Part shown: in pieces, positions 34,016-43,371 of the stretch
Layout: the number at the start of each line of letters is the position of its first letter
Position numbering within the stretch: position 1 is the stretch's first letter
Source: Latilactobacillus sakei subsp. sakei DSM 20017 = JCM 1157
GTDB lineage: Bacteria > Bacillota > Bacilli > Lactobacillales > Lactobacillaceae
Reading direction: 5' to 3'
Assembly: GCF_002370355.1 (NCBI RefSeq)
Contig: NZ_AP017929.1
Location: 1,054,001 to 1,118,000, forward strand
Length of the DNA stretch: 64,000 bases
Notes under the pieces: model-generated
What the model saw: the letters and a program-made list of their open reading frames with translations, nothing else
Databases searched by the model: none
Told to the model about the DNA's origin: nothing
Program-made: the position numbers and the translations under genes

Positions 34016-36436
34016 ATGAAAGTATCTTATAACTGGTTAAAAGACTATTTAGATTTAACAACTGCGCCAGAAGCACTTGCAGAAAAAATTACCCGAACAG
34101 GGATCGAAGTCGTAGACGTTGCGCAAATGAGTGCTGGCTTGAAAAAAATTGTTGTGGGACACGTTTTAAGTTGCGAACCACATCCTGATTCAGATCACCT
34201 ACACGTTTGTGAAGTCGACGTTGGTGAAGAAGAACCTTTCCAAATTGTCTGTGGCGCCCCTAATGTGGCTGCTGGTCAATACGTGATTGTTGCTTTACCT
34301 AACTCACGAATTGCAGACAACGTGAAGATTAAAAAAGGCAAGATGCGAGGCGTTGTTTCAATGGGCATGATTTGTGGCCTACAAGAAATTGGTTTTGCCG
34401 ATAGCGTTGTACCTAAAGAATATGTTGATGGCATCTTCGTTTTTCCAGAAGCAATTGCACCTGGTACTGAAGTTTACGAAGCACTTGGGATGACTGATTA
34501 CATTATCGATCTTGATTTAACAGCTAACCGGGCCGATGCGCTTGGGATTCACGGTGTGGCTCATGAAGTAGCAGCTATTGAATCATTGACACCTCATTTT
34601 GAAGACGTAGCTGTTTCAGAAAGTGATGTTCAAACAAAAGATCAAGTGAGCGCTCAAGTGGCTGATGACCAATTAGCCCCTAGTTATCACTTGCGCATGT
34701 TACAAAACGTCACAGTCCAACCAAGTCCATTGTGGTTACAAACACGGCTTTGGAATGCCGGTATTCGCCCCATCAATAACCTTGTTGATGTGACGAACTA
34801 CATGATGTTAACGTACGGTCAACCTTTACACGCTTTTGATGCCGATACTTTAACTGGCGATCACAAACAAATTGAAGTCCGTTTAGCTAAAACAGGCGAA
34901 AAGTTAACGACTCTTGATGAAGCAGAACATGATTTAACCAATGAAGATATTGTCATCACAGATGGCAACCAACCAATCGCATTAGCTGGTGTTATGGGTG
35001 GTTTCAATTCAGAAATTACGGCTAATACTAAAAATGTGATTATCGAAGCTGCTATTTTTGCCCCAACGGCTGTTCGGAAAACGGCGCAACGCCATAACTT
35101 ACGTTCAGATGCCTCATCACGTTTTGAAAAAGGCGTGAATGTTGCTGATGTTCAAGTGGCTTTAGATGCTGCCGCAGCCATGATGGCTGAATTAGGCGCT
35201 GGTCAAGTGACTGCTGGGGTAGTGAGCCCAACAAACTTGGCACCACAACCTAAAGTAATTCAAATCGATTCAGCACGGGTCAACCGTGTATTAGGCACTG
35301 ACATGAGTGTTCAAACGATGATTGATTTACTTGAACGTTTTGGTTTTGAAGTGGTTAACAACGCTGACCAATTGACGGTGACAATTCCTGCCCGTCGTTG
35401 GGATATTGAAATCCAAGCAGACGTGATTGAAGAAATCGCTCGTTTATACGGTTACGATAATTTACCAAGTACATTACCAACTGGCGACATGACAACTGGT
35501 GCTTTGACAACCGAACAAAAGGCGCTACGCCGGACACGTCATACGCTTGAAGGTGCTGGTTTAACCCAAGCAATTAGTTATGCCTTGACGACCGAAGAAA
35601 AAGCAGGGCAATTTGCATTAGCTGCTAAACAAACAGCGACTGTTCTTGATTGGCCAATGACGCAAGATCATGCTTATTTACGAATGAATCTTGTCACTGG
35701 TTTACTCGATGATGCTGCCTACAACGTCGCACGGAAACAAACAGACTTAGCATTGTACGAACAAGGCCGTGTCTTTTTACAACACGCTGATCAAGCGCGT
35801 CCTAATGAAGTCGAATATGTTGCTGGTTTAATGAGCGGTAATCGCCAAGTGAAATCATGGCAAGAAGCGGCAGCACCAGTGGATTTTTACACAATCAAGG
35901 GTGTTGTTGATACCTTGATGGCTAGCTATAACTTGCAAGAAGCAGTTGCCTACCAAGCAACAGATGCTTATCCAGAGATGCATCCGGGTCGGACCGCCGC
36001 TATTTATGTCGGTGAAACATTCATCGGAATTGTTGGTCAAATCCACCCTAAAATTGCGAAAGCCACACATTTAAAAGAAACTTATATTTTTGAATTAGAC
36101 TTGGCTAAAATCTTAGAATTACAACGCCAAACAATTATTGCCAAACCAGCACCTAAGTTCCCAGAAGTGACACGGGATATTGCCTTACAAGTGCCTGAAG
36201 CAGTTACGAATGCTGAATTGGTCAACGCAATCAAGGAAAAAGGCGGCCGTTATCTTGTTTCAGTATCATTATTCGACGTTTATGCGGGCAGTCATATCGA
36301 AGCTGGCGAGAAGTCAATGGCTTATACATTGACATATCTCAATGAAGACGCTACTTTAACAGAAGAAGAAGTTAACGCGGCTTTTGAAAAAGTTGTGGCA
36401 CACTTAGTGGCAACTTTCCAAGCGAAAGTCCGTTAA
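34016..36436 (+). CDS. pheT: Phenylalanyl-tRNA synthetase beta subunit
   Basis: This 806-residue subunit has the N-terminal tRNA-binding EMAP-like domain (VVGHVLSCEPHPDSDHLHVCEVDVG region), B3/B4 editing domain (PINNLVDVTNYMMLTYGQPLHAFD), B5 domain and the C-terminal ferredoxin-like anticodon-binding domain (FPEVTRDIALQVPEAVTNAE). It edits Tyr-tRNA-Phe and binds tRNA. GGAGG lies before the ATG, coupled to pheS. No terminator is evident before the mltG promoter. Confidence 0.97.
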   Translation: MKVSYNWLKDYLDLTTAPEALAEKITRTGIEVVDVAQMSAGLKKIVVGHVLSCEPHPDSDHLHVCEVDVGEEEPFQIVCGAPNVAAGQYVIVALPNSRIADNVKIKKGKMRGVVSMGMICGLQEIGFADSVVPKEYVDGIFVFPEAIAPGTEVYEALGMTDYIIDLDLTANRADALGIHGVAHEVAAIESLTPHFEDVAVSESDVQTKDQVSAQVADDQLAPSYHLRMLQNVTVQPSPLWLQTRLWNAGIRPINNLVDVTNYMMLTYGQPLHAFDADTLTGDHKQIEVRLAKTGEKLTTLDEAEHDLTNEDIVITDGNQPIALAGVMGGFNSEITANTKNVIIEAAIFAPTAVRKTAQRHNLRSDASSRFEKGVNVADVQVALDAAAAMMAELGAGQVTAGVVSPTNLAPQPKVIQIDSARVNRVLGTDMSVQTMIDLLERFGFEVVNNADQLTVTIPARRWDIEIQADVIEEIARLYGYDNLPSTLPTGDMTTGALTTEQKALRRTRHTLEGAGLTQAISYALTTEEKAGQFALAAKQTATVLDWPMTQDHAYLRMNLVTGLLDDAAYNVARKQTDLALYEQGRVFLQHADQARPNEVEYVAGLMSGNRQVKSWQEAAAPVDFYTIKGVVDTLMASYNLQEAVAYQATDAYPEMHPGRTAAIYVGETFIGIVGQIHPKIAKATHLKETYIFELDLAKILELQRQTIIAKPAPKFPEVTRDIALQVPEAVTNAELVNAIKEKGGRYLVSVSLFDVYAGSHIEAGEKSMAYTLTYLNEDATLTEEEVNAAFEKVVAHLVATFQAKVR

Positions 36437-36472
36437 TCTACGAATCTTTAATGCAATTTTTGAATAATTTGG

Positions 36473-36478
36473 TATAAT
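36473..36478 (+). promoter_or_regulatory. -10 element of mltG
   Basis: A perfect TATAAT lies 44 bases before the TTG start of mltG. The -35 is weak, and pheT read-through may also supply transcription. Confidence 0.45.
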
Positions 36479-36521
36479 GTTTTAAGGATTGTATTTAAAA
36501 GAGCAATTAGGAGGTCATCCT

Positions 36522-37673
36522 TTGAAGAATGCTGATCAAAAGGAGCCAGTTGATCAAAAAACGGCTGAAGAACGGCAATACGCTGAACGACGGGCTGAAA
36601 AAAAAGCAGCTAATAAAATTGTCTATTGGATTATTAGTATCCTGATAGCCTTAGTCATCATTATTGGTTTTATGGGGTATCGCTTTGTCCAATCATCGTT
36701 GAAACCTTATAACACAAATGCTAAACAAGAAATTACGGTTCAGATTCCTAACGGATCAACCAACAAGGAAATTGCCGCTATCTTACAAGATAAGCGACTC
36801 ATTCGGAATGCATCTGTCTTTAACTATTACGTGAAGACACATAACTTTACCGATTTCCAAGCTGGTTATCACGTTTTGAAACAATCAATGAGCTTAGATA
36901 AGATTATTGCCAACCTTCAAAAAGAAGGGACGCCAACCCGTCCTCGCGATTCGAAGGGTAAGGTCTTAGTCAAAGAAGGGGTTACCCTTGAACAGATTGC
37001 AACTGCAGTCGGCAAGGAAACCAAATTCTCGAAGGCTGCTTTCATGAAGCAGGTTCAAGATAAGAAATTCTTGGCAAGTCTTGAGAAGAAATACCCACAA
37101 CTCTTGTCATCAACGATGGCTAAGAAGAACGTTCGTTATCACTTAGAAGGTTATCTCTTCCCAGCAACGTATGAGGTCTATAAAGACAGCACGTTGAAAG
37201 AATTGATTACCGAAATGGTGAAGACAACGGATCAAAACTTACAACCATATTATGCAACAATGAAGAATAAGAAATTGTCTGTTCAACAAACATTAACATT
37301 GGCCTCATTAGTTGAACGTGAAGGGGTAACCGCAAGTGATCGTCAAAAGATTGCTGGTGTCTTCTTTAACCGTTTAGATATTGATATGCCAATTCAATCA
37401 GATATTTCTGTTATGTACGCATTGAATACGCATAAGACACATCTCTATAATAAAGATACTAAAGTCGACTCACCTTATAACCTCTATGTTCATTCAGGTT
37501 ACGGGCCAGGACCATTTAACTCGCCAAGTTTACAATCTATAACGGCGGTCTTAAACCCAGCTGATCGTGATCAAGGTTATCTCTACTTTGTGGCTAACTT
37601 GAAGACGGGTAAGGTTTATTACTCGAAGACTTTCGAGCAACATACAGACACAACGAGCTCGATCGAAGATTAG
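36522..37673 (+). CDS. mltG: Endolytic murein transglycosylase MltG
   Basis: MltG cuts nascent glycan strands inside the membrane-wall space and sets chain length. The 383-residue protein has a cytoplasmic charged N-terminus, one TM segment (IVYWIISILIALVIIIGFMGY), a LysM-like region (ITVQIPNGSTNKEIAAILQDK) and the YceG domain with catalytic Glu in LASLVEREGV and the segment FFNRLDIDMPIQSDISVMY. TTG 36522 is the start because TAGGAGG lies 9 bases upstream; reading from an earlier codon would cross the ribosome site. The order mltG-udk-greA is conserved in lactobacilli. Confidence 0.94.
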   Translation: MKNADQKEPVDQKTAEERQYAERRAEKKAANKIVYWIISILIALVIIIGFMGYRFVQSSLKPYNTNAKQEITVQIPNGSTNKEIAAILQDKRLIRNASVFNYYVKTHNFTDFQAGYHVLKQSMSLDKIIANLQKEGTPTRPRDSKGKVLVKEGVTLEQIATAVGKETKFSKAAFMKQVQDKKFLASLEKKYPQLLSSTMAKKNVRYHLEGYLFPATYEVYKDSTLKELITEMVKTTDQNLQPYYATMKNKKLSVQQTLTLASLVEREGVTASDRQKIAGVFFNRLDIDMPIQSDISVMYALNTHKTHLYNKDTKVDSPYNLYVHSGYGPGPFNSPSLQSITAVLNPADRDQGYLYFVANLKTGKVYYSKTFEQHTDTTSSIED

Positions 37674-37684
37674 TAATGTATCAT

Positions 37685-37714
37685 AGAAGTCGACCTCAAG
37701 CGGGGTCGACTTCT
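37685..37714 (+). terminator. Hairpin between mltG and udk (weak terminator)
   Basis: An 11-bp perfect stem (AGAAGTCGACC / GGTCGACTTCT) lies just after the mltG stop, but is followed by GTCTGTCC rather than a T run. It may stabilise the mltG 3' end or pause polymerase without full termination. Confidence 0.45.
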
Positions 37715-37751
37715 GTCTGTCCAAAAAGAAGTTGAGAAAAAGGAGCGTCTA

Positions 37752-38387
37752 ATGACGAGTCAAAAAAAAGCACCCATAATTATCGGCGTAACTGGTGGTT
37801 CAGGTAGTGGCAAAACCACTGTTAGCCAGGCAATCGCACAAAAATTTGCAAACCATTCGGTGATGTTATTACCACAGGATGCGTATTATAAACATCAAGA
37901 TGGTTCGTTTGAAGAACGCCAAGAAACCAACTATGATCATCCAGATGCGTTTGATACTGATTTATTGATCGAACAAGCAACCATGTTGAAAAATCATCAA
38001 TCAATTGAACAACCTGTTTATGATTATAAGATCCACAACCGGACAGATGAAGTTGTCCATGTGGAACCACAAGATGTGATTATCTTGGAAGGAATTTTGG
38101 TATTAGCGGATGCCCGGTTACGTGATTTGATGGACATCAAAGTTTACGTTGATACGGATGATGATATTCGTTTATTAAGACGGATGAGTCGTGATATGGA
38201 GAGTCGGGGACGTTCATTTGATGATATTGTGATGCAATATCTCAAGACAGTTAAACCTATGTTCCACGAATTTATTGAACCAACAAAACGGTATGCAGAT
38301 TTAATCGTGCCCGAAGGTGGTAACAACCGAGTGGCGATTGATCTCTTGGTAACGAAGATTCAATCTATTCTAAATATGAATGACTAA
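37752..38387 (+). CDS. udk: Uridine kinase
   Basis: Udk phosphorylates uridine and cytidine in pyrimidine salvage. The 211-residue protein has the P-loop [17 protein letters not shown], the substrate segment [10 protein letters not shown] and [12 protein letters not shown], and the motif [21 protein letters not shown] precedes the ATG. greA follows after 21 bases. Confidence 0.96.
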   Translation: MTSQKKAPIIIGVTGGSGSGKTTVSQAIAQKFANHSVMLLPQDAYYKHQDGSFEERQETNYDHPDAFDTDLLIEQATMLKNHQSIEQPVYDYKIHNRTDEVVHVEPQDVIILEGILVLADARLRDLMDIKVYVDTDDDIRLLRRMSRDMESRGRSFDDIVMQYLKTVKPMFHEFIEPTKRYADLIVPEGGNNRVAIDLLVTKIQSILNMND

Positions 38388-38408
38388 TAATTAAACGAGG
38401 TGACTATA

Positions 38409-38882
38409 ATGGCACAAAAAAAATTCCCAATGACTGCAGAAGGTAAAGAAAACCTAGCTAAAGAACTTGAAAACTTAAAAATGGTTAAACGACCAGAAGT
38501 AATCGATCGGATTAAGATTGCACGTAGTTTCGGTGATTTATCAGAAAACTCTGAATACGAATCTGCTAAAGATGAACAAAGCTCACTTGAAACACGGATC
38601 GTTGAAGTTGAAAACATGCTTCGTTTTGCTGAAGTGATTGATGTTGACAATATTGCTGTTGATGAAATCGCTGTTGGTAAAACTGTCAGCTTCACAGATG
38701 ATGAAGATGGCGAAGAAGAAACTTATCAAATTGTTGGCGCTGCAGAATCTGATCCATTTAACGGTAAGATTTCAAATGACTCACCAATTGCCCAAGCATT
38801 AGTTGGCAAACACGTCGGTGACAAAGTCGTGGTTCAAACACCAGGCGGCGACATGCACGTAACCATTACGGAAGTTAAATAG
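38409..38882 (+). CDS. greA: Transcription elongation factor GreA
   Basis: GreA stimulates transcript cleavage by backtracked RNA polymerase. The 157-residue protein has the N-terminal coiled coil with the acidic tip ([20 protein letters not shown]) and the C-terminal FKBP-like domain ([20 protein letters not shown]). ATG 38409 follows GAGGTG. The stop codon TAG is fused to the first base of a hairpin repeat. Confidence 0.97.
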   Translation: MAQKKFPMTAEGKENLAKELENLKMVKRPEVIDRIKIARSFGDLSENSEYESAKDEQSSLETRIVEVENMLRFAEVIDVDNIAVDEIAVGKTVSFTDDEDGEEETYQIVGAAESDPFNGKISNDSPIAQALVGKHVGDKVVVQTPGGDMHVTITEVK

Positions 38883-38999
38883 AGTGCGTCATTAAGCGGG
38901 TGCAACCTGAGGATTAGCCTAATAGGGCGGATAAGCGACGATAGTCGATTATTTGACCTATGTAGCTAACCGGAAAAGACAGTTTGAGAAGCACGTTTC
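38882..38999 (+). repeat. Intergenic hairpin repeat, copy 8 (greA 3' end)
   Basis: It runs from GAGTGCGTCATTAAGCGGG to GAAGCACGTTTC and contains CCTGAGGATTAGCC. The tip ATAAGCGA-CGATAG-TCGATTAT is a hairpin. It begins within the greA stop codon. Confidence 0.85.
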
Positions 39000-39017
39000 A
39001 AAAATAACCTGCTAACT

Positions 39018-39059
39018 AAAAGGGTCGGGACAAAGTTAATTTGTCCCGGCTCTTTTTTT
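39018..39059 (+). terminator. Intrinsic terminator for greA
   Basis: The arms AAAAGGGTCGGGACAAA and TTTGTCCCGGCTCTTTT are followed by T residues, downstream of repeat copy 8. Confidence 0.9.
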
Positions 39060-39080
39060 AGTTGAACTTTTATAGTCTGA

Positions 39081-39194
39081 ACGTGCTCTGTAACCCATAT
39101 CCTTTCGGTTAACCCTGAGCACCAAACAATCGCCGTGCGATTATTCGTCACTCTGTGTTAATCCTCAGGATATAACCGGGGTTACGACGCACTC
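39081..39194 (-). repeat. Intergenic hairpin repeat, copy 9
   Basis: On the minus strand it reads GAGTGCGTCGTAACCCCGG, TATCCTGAGGATTAACACAG, a tip hairpin around TAATCGCACGGCGATTG, CAGGGTTAACCGAAAGGATA and ends AGAGCACGTTC. It is close to copies 1 and 7 in the TGAGGATTAACACAGA and AGGGTTAACCG segments. Confidence 0.82.
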
Positions 39195-39203
39195 TTATTT
39201 TAA

Positions 39204-39317
39204 ATGTGCTTTTTGAAACTGACTTCTGTGCTTTGCTAAACTTATCAAACCGGTCATTTCATCACCAATTCGCTAAGTTCTGCAAATGCGCAAAAGTTAA
39301 CCACTGACAACGCACTC
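39204..39317 (-). repeat. Intergenic hairpin repeat, copy 10
   Basis: On the minus strand it starts GAGTGCGTTGTCAGTGG and contains TTAACTTTTGCGCATTTGCAG and GAATTGGTGATGAAATGACC, ending near CAAAAAGCACA. It belongs to the GCATTTGC subtype with copies 4 and 5. Copies 8-10 fill the 522-bp space between greA and liaF, in which I see no gene. Confidence 0.75.
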
Positions 39318-39345
39318 TTTTTATGTTAATCAGCCCCTAGACTGA

Positions 39346-39374
39346 TTGGCGTTTAATGATTAAGCTTGTATAAT
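39346..39374 (+). promoter_or_regulatory. Promoter of liaFSR
   Basis: TTGGCG (39346-39351) and TATAAT (39369-39374) are separated by exactly 17 bases, 30 bases before liaF. Confidence 0.7.
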
Positions 39375-39404
39375 GATTTTAAAGAGTTGAGAGGAGACCA
39401 AATT

Positions 39405-40163
39405 ATGCCGTTTTTCTGGCGGATTTTTTTAATCGTAGAAGCAATCATCTTTGGTACCTTTATATGGCAGATTATTACGTATCCGCCTTATTTAGTTTAT
39501 ATTATTATCGGGATTCTCGGATTAGTCTGGGCTAATAAACGCCGAATGGCTAATAAGCGGGGCTTTTGGACGACGTTTCTAACGATGATGAGTAGTGTGG
39601 CGGTCGCAGTGCCATTGTTGATTAATTTTTCATTATGGCTGATGTTGATTGTTGCGGTTGTTTTCATGGCGATCAACCATAGTCATGCGAGTCATTTTAA
39701 TAACCGTAATTTAAACAATTTATTTGAAAATGCACCATGGCGCAAAAAGAATTTCATACCGATTAATACGACTGCCCCCAAGCCAAAACAAGCAACTGTT
39801 ACACGGCATAATTGGTTTGGTCATCAGACGATTGGGACGAATATTTTTGAATGGGATGATATTAACTTTGCCGTCTTAGCTGGTGATACGATTATTGATT
39901 TAGGCAGTACGATTTTGCCTAAGGATGATAACCATATTGTCATTCGTAAAGGGTTTGGTAAAACGCGGATTTTAGTACCAGTTGGCACCGGGATTTATTT
40001 AGACCACTCGGCGATGCTAGGGACTGTCACGATTGACGAGCAACAATATCACTTGAAAAATGAGTCACTTCAGTTGTATAGTACCAATTATGATGAAGAA
40101 AGTCGCCATCTGAAAATTATCACAAATGTCGTGATTGGCGATCTTGAGGTGATTCTAGTATGA
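39405..40163 (+). CDS. liaF: LiaF-like membrane regulator of envelope stress
   Basis: This 252-residue protein has a N-terminal membrane part of about four hydrophobic segments (residues 5-90) followed by a soluble C-terminal domain (residues about 140-252, NIFEWDDINFAVLAGDTIIDLGS) of the LiaF/VraT family. LiaF holds the kinase LiaS inactive until cell-wall antibiotics or damage release it. Start 39405 follows GAGAGGAG. It overlaps liaS by 4 bases, the standard liaF-liaS-liaR order. Confidence 0.9.
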   Translation: MPFFWRIFLIVEAIIFGTFIWQIITYPPYLVYIIIGILGLVWANKRRMANKRGFWTTFLTMMSSVAVAVPLLINFSLWLMLIVAVVFMAINHSHASHFNNRNLNNLFENAPWRKKNFIPINTTAPKPKQATVTRHNWFGHQTIGTNIFEWDDINFAVLAGDTIIDLGSTILPKDDNHIVIRKGFGKTRILVPVGTGIYLDHSAMLGTVTIDEQQYHLKNESLQLYSTNYDEESRHLKIITNVVIGDLEVILV

Positions 40164-41224
40164 GTAAACTCGCGCGCAGTTTTGTGTTTATTAGTACCGG
40201 ATTGTTGACGCTTCTGTTTTCAGTGGCGTTATTTTTTGCGTATTTCTATAGTATCCAACAGGACCAGTGGTTATTAAGTTTAGCAACAGTCCGCTTTTTC
40301 TATGTACCGTTAATTGCCTATATTATTGTGGCAGCGTTAATTGTGGCGACGGTTGTGACGAGTATTTTTTATCTCGTTTTGCGTCAACAGGTCTCACATA
40401 CGGAGAGCCAATTACAATATTTAGTTTCCGGACAGTATGAATCACCCGTTTTTAAACAAATTAATGCCGATAATGGTAATTTTTCGATGACAATCGAACA
40501 AACAGTTGAACAATTACGACAAAAAATGATACGCTTACAACGTGACATTCAAAGTTATAGTGATCGGCCACCTGTGATTGCGGGTGAGACAAAAGAAGAA
40601 ATTTTGGCCCAAGAGCGGCACCGTCTAGCTCGCGAGTTGCATGATTCCGTTAGTCAGCAGTTATTTGCGGCGACGATGATGTTATCGGCGTTAAGCGAAG
40701 TGGCCCAAAAACAAGCGGATAATCCGCAGCTGTTACAATCGCTAACGACGGTTGAGCGGGTCTTGAATGATGCGCAGTCAGAGATGCGGGCATTGTTGTT
40801 ACATCTACGGCCAGTCACGTTGGAAGGTAAGAGTTTACGCGATGGGATTATTCAGTTGTTGAATGAATTGAAGACTAAAATTGCGGTGGAAATTACTTGG
40901 GATATTGATAATGTTACTCTACCAAGTGGGATTGAGGATAATCTGTTTAGAATTGTCCAAGAATTATTATCAAATACTTTGCGGCATGCGAAGGCTCAAG
41001 AAATTGAAGTCTATTTGAAAAAAATCGGTCAGAGCGTCTTATTGAAAGTAATGGACGATGGCCAGGGCTTTGATCCAAAGGTTGCGCAAAAGGCTGGCAG
41101 TTACGGTTTAAATAACATTACAGAGCGAGCACAATCGGTTGGCGGAACGGCTAAGATTATTAGTTTACCCAACCAAGGCACAAGCGTTGAAATTAGAGTA
41201 CCACTTTTGAAGGAGCGAAATTAA
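40160..41224 (+). CDS. liaS: LiaS/VraS-type sensor histidine kinase
   Basis: This 354-residue NarL-class kinase has two N-terminal TM segments with a very short extracellular loop (QQDQWLLSL), typical of intramembrane-sensing kinases, then a linker, the HisKA_3 motif [18 protein letters not shown] (His about 161) and the ATPase boxes [10 protein letters not shown] and DDGQGF. It responds to envelope stress through LiaF. liaR follows with one base between. Confidence 0.93.
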   Translation: MSKLARSFVFISTGLLTLLFSVALFFAYFYSIQQDQWLLSLATVRFFYVPLIAYIIVAALIVATVVTSIFYLVLRQQVSHTESQLQYLVSGQYESPVFKQINADNGNFSMTIEQTVEQLRQKMIRLQRDIQSYSDRPPVIAGETKEEILAQERHRLARELHDSVSQQLFAATMMLSALSEVAQKQADNPQLLQSLTTVERVLNDAQSEMRALLLHLRPVTLEGKSLRDGIIQLLNELKTKIAVEITWDIDNVTLPSGIEDNLFRIVQELLSNTLRHAKAQEIEVYLKKIGQSVLLKVMDDGQGFDPKVAQKAGSYGLNNITERAQSVGGTAKIISLPNQGTSVEIRVPLLKERN

Positions 41225-41225
41225 A

Positions 41226-41858
41226 GTGATAAAAGTATTGATTGTAGATGACCACGAGATGGTTCGATTGGGGATTTCAACTTATTTAGGGGTGCAAGAC
41301 GATTTAGAAGTGGTCGATCAAGCGGTTAATGGTCGTGAAGGTGTCGAAAAGGCATTGGCACTACGGCCAGATGCGATTTTAATGGATCTCGTCATGCCTG
41401 AAATGGATGGGATTGAAGCCACTAAGACGATTCTAAAGGCTTGGCCTCAAGCCAAGATTATTATTCTAACCAGCTTTATTGATGATGAAAAAGTCTACCC
41501 AGCAATCGAAGCTGGTGCAGCAAGTTACATATTAAAAACGTCGACGGCCGAAGAGATTGCCAACACGATTCGGAAGACAACTGCGGGGCAATCAGTTTTA
41601 GAACCTGAAGTCACTAATAAGATGATGAATCGTATGACGCATCAGGCAGAAACAAAGTTATACGAAGATTTAACGAACCGTGAACGAGAAGTCCTAGGTT
41701 TGATTGCCAAGGGTCGCAGTAATCAAGAAATTGCGGATGAATTATTCATTACACTTAAAACGGTTAAGACGCATGTTTCCAATATTTTAGCGAAGTTACA
41801 AGTCGACGATCGGACGCAGGCCGCAATTTATGCCATCAAGCACCAATTAGCGGATTAA
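41226..41858 (+). CDS. liaR: LiaR/VraR-type response regulator
   Basis: This 210-residue regulator has a receiver domain ([12 protein letters not shown], phospho-acceptor D54 in [11 protein letters not shown]) and a LuxR-type helix-turn-helix ([39 protein letters not shown]). It starts with GTG, with AAGGAG upstream. With LiaF and LiaS it forms a complete cell-envelope stress circuit; target genes are not marked here, though the neighbouring ABC pair is a candidate. Confidence 0.94.
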   Translation: MIKVLIVDDHEMVRLGISTYLGVQDDLEVVDQAVNGREGVEKALALRPDAILMDLVMPEMDGIEATKTILKAWPQAKIIILTSFIDDEKVYPAIEAGAASYILKTSTAEEIANTIRKTTAGQSVLEPEVTNKMMNRMTHQAETKLYEDLTNREREVLGLIAKGRSNQEIADELFITLKTVKTHVSNILAKLQVDDRTQAAIYAIKHQLAD

Positions 41859-41883
41859 TTTAAAAATTTGGGAGGTTATGAAG

Positions 41884-42177
41884 ATGCAAATTACAGTTAC
41901 AGATGCAGCAAGTCACTGGTTTCAAGAGGAACTCGCTTTAAAACCAGGAGAAGCAGTGCGCTTTTTCGGTAAGGTTTACGGTCAAACGGCTGTTCATGAC
42001 GGCTTTTCATTAGGGATGGAACGGGCTGAAGTCAGTCAACCGATTGGCCAAGTTGAAAAAGACGGGATTACTTATTTCGCCAGTGATTCGGATGCTTGGT
42101 TTTTTGCTGACTATGACCTAGCAATTGATTATGATGCGCAATTAGACGAACCAAAATATGCTTTCCCCAAACATTGA
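41884..42177 (+). CDS. HesB-like (YneR family) protein without cysteines
   Basis: This 97-residue protein has the HesB/IscA-like fold pattern (MQITVTDAASHWFQEELAL, AVRFFGKVYG, GITYFASDSDAWFF), but no cysteine at all, so it cannot bind iron-sulfur clusters in the IscA manner. Such YneR-type proteins are common in lactobacilli and their role is unknown. ATG 41884 has proper spacing from GGGAGG; the earlier ATG at 41878 is too close. Confidence 0.78.
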   Translation: MQITVTDAASHWFQEELALKPGEAVRFFGKVYGQTAVHDGFSLGMERAEVSQPIGQVEKDGITYFASDSDAWFFADYDLAIDYDAQLDEPKYAFPKH

Positions 42178-42188
42178 CAATTGATGTT

Positions 42189-42233
42189 AAAAAAGGCCCG
42201 AGACAAAAATTAATTTTGTCCCAGGCCTTTTTT
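42189..42233 (+). terminator. Intrinsic terminator after the HesB-like gene
   Basis: The arms AAAAAAGGCCCGAGACAAAA and TTTTGTCCCAGGCCTTTTTT (one mismatch) form a long stem ending in T residues. Confidence 0.9.
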
Positions 42234-42302
42234 AATACTTAGAGCAGATAAATATTATGATCACGCTGGATATGTTAAGTTGGAAGTAGGCTTTATGAGA
42301 GG

Positions 42303-43370
42303 ATGAGGACATTGTATCTAGCAATTAAGGAAATGAAGCATGCTAAATTGCGCTATTCATTAATTATTTTTACGCTTTTTTTGATTGCCTATTTAATTTA
42401 TTTTTTAACAGGCTTAGCGTATGGGTTGGCCAACAACAACCGGTCAGCAATTGATCATTGGGATGCCAATCGAATCGTGATCAGTCAGTATGCGAATAAA
42501 AATTTGGCGGCCTCTGAGTTACAAACAAAGTCACTGCCAACGATTAAAGGGGACCAACAAGATCACGCCTATCTAGGTCAGATGATGGGGGTTGTTAGTG
42601 GTGCGCAAATCGAAAAACAAAATACGAGTGTTTTTGGCATTGATTTTGATGATTTTCTAAAACCGACGTTAACGAAGGGCCGCTTACCAAAAGCGACCCG
42701 TGAAGTGGCTGTTGATGATAGTCTCCAAGGGATTAAATTGAATCAGGAGATTAAATTAAACGGCCGTTCTGAAAAATATAAGGTAGTTGGGTTAACGAAC
42801 GATCACCGTTATAACACGCAACCGGTCACGTATTTGAGCTTAAAGGATTTTCGTCAGATGCGCTATGGCCCAGCGGCTAACGATCAGATTAATGCCGTCG
42901 TTTTAAGAGATGGTGCCTCTATTAAAAAGGATGATCAATTAACGAACCTAACGATTAAACAGTTAATCGATAATATTCCGGGTTATGGGCCACAAGTGAA
43001 AACCTTCGCGCTAATGATTGGTGCTTTACTAATCATTGTCGCCTTCATTGTGGGGATTTTTATGTATATTATCACCATTGAAAAGACGACGGTTTATGGT
43101 GTCATGCGAACTCAAGGGATATCAGGTGGTCAATTAGTATCCAGTTTGATGTGGCAATCACTCTTCCTAGGCTTAATTGGCGTGGGTGCTGGTTTCATTG
43201 GCAACTTGCTAACAACCTTAGTATTACCAGTCAGTGTGCCGTATGCTAATAATAGTTTATTAATTGGGGCCTTTTCAGCGGTGCTATTGCTGATGACGGT
43301 GGTCGGTGCACTATTTTCAATTTGGCGGATTCTAAAAATTGATCCGCTAGATGCGATTGGAGGGGCTTAA
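42303..43370 (+). CDS. ABC transporter permease, FtsX/DevC type
   Basis: This 355-residue permease has four TM segments: one at the N-terminus (YSLIIFTLFLIAYLIYFLTG) and three at the C-terminus (TFALMIGALLIIVAFIVGIFM and two more after LMWQSLFLGLIGVG), separated by an extracytoplasmic domain. This is the MacB/FtsX fold of lipoprotein, peptide or antibiotic export systems. The ATPase gene follows one base later. It lies downstream of liaFSR but behind a terminator. The substrate is unknown. Confidence 0.87.
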   Translation: MRTLYLAIKEMKHAKLRYSLIIFTLFLIAYLIYFLTGLAYGLANNNRSAIDHWDANRIVISQYANKNLAASELQTKSLPTIKGDQQDHAYLGQMMGVVSGAQIEKQNTSVFGIDFDDFLKPTLTKGRLPKATREVAVDDSLQGIKLNQEIKLNGRSEKYKVVGLTNDHRYNTQPVTYLSLKDFRQMRYGPAANDQINAVVLRDGASIKKDDQLTNLTIKQLIDNIPGYGPQVKTFALMIGALLIIVAFIVGIFMYIITIEKTTVYGVMRTQGISGGQLVSSLMWQSLFLGLIGVGAGFIGNLLTTLVLPVSVPYANNSLLIGAFSAVLLLMTVVGALFSIWRILKIDPLDAIGGA

Positions 43371-43371
43371 T

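Noticed and set aside
37685-37714. Hairpin after mltG as a full intrinsic terminator
   Set aside because: The stem is perfect but no T run follows, so strong termination is not supported; it is listed only at low confidence.
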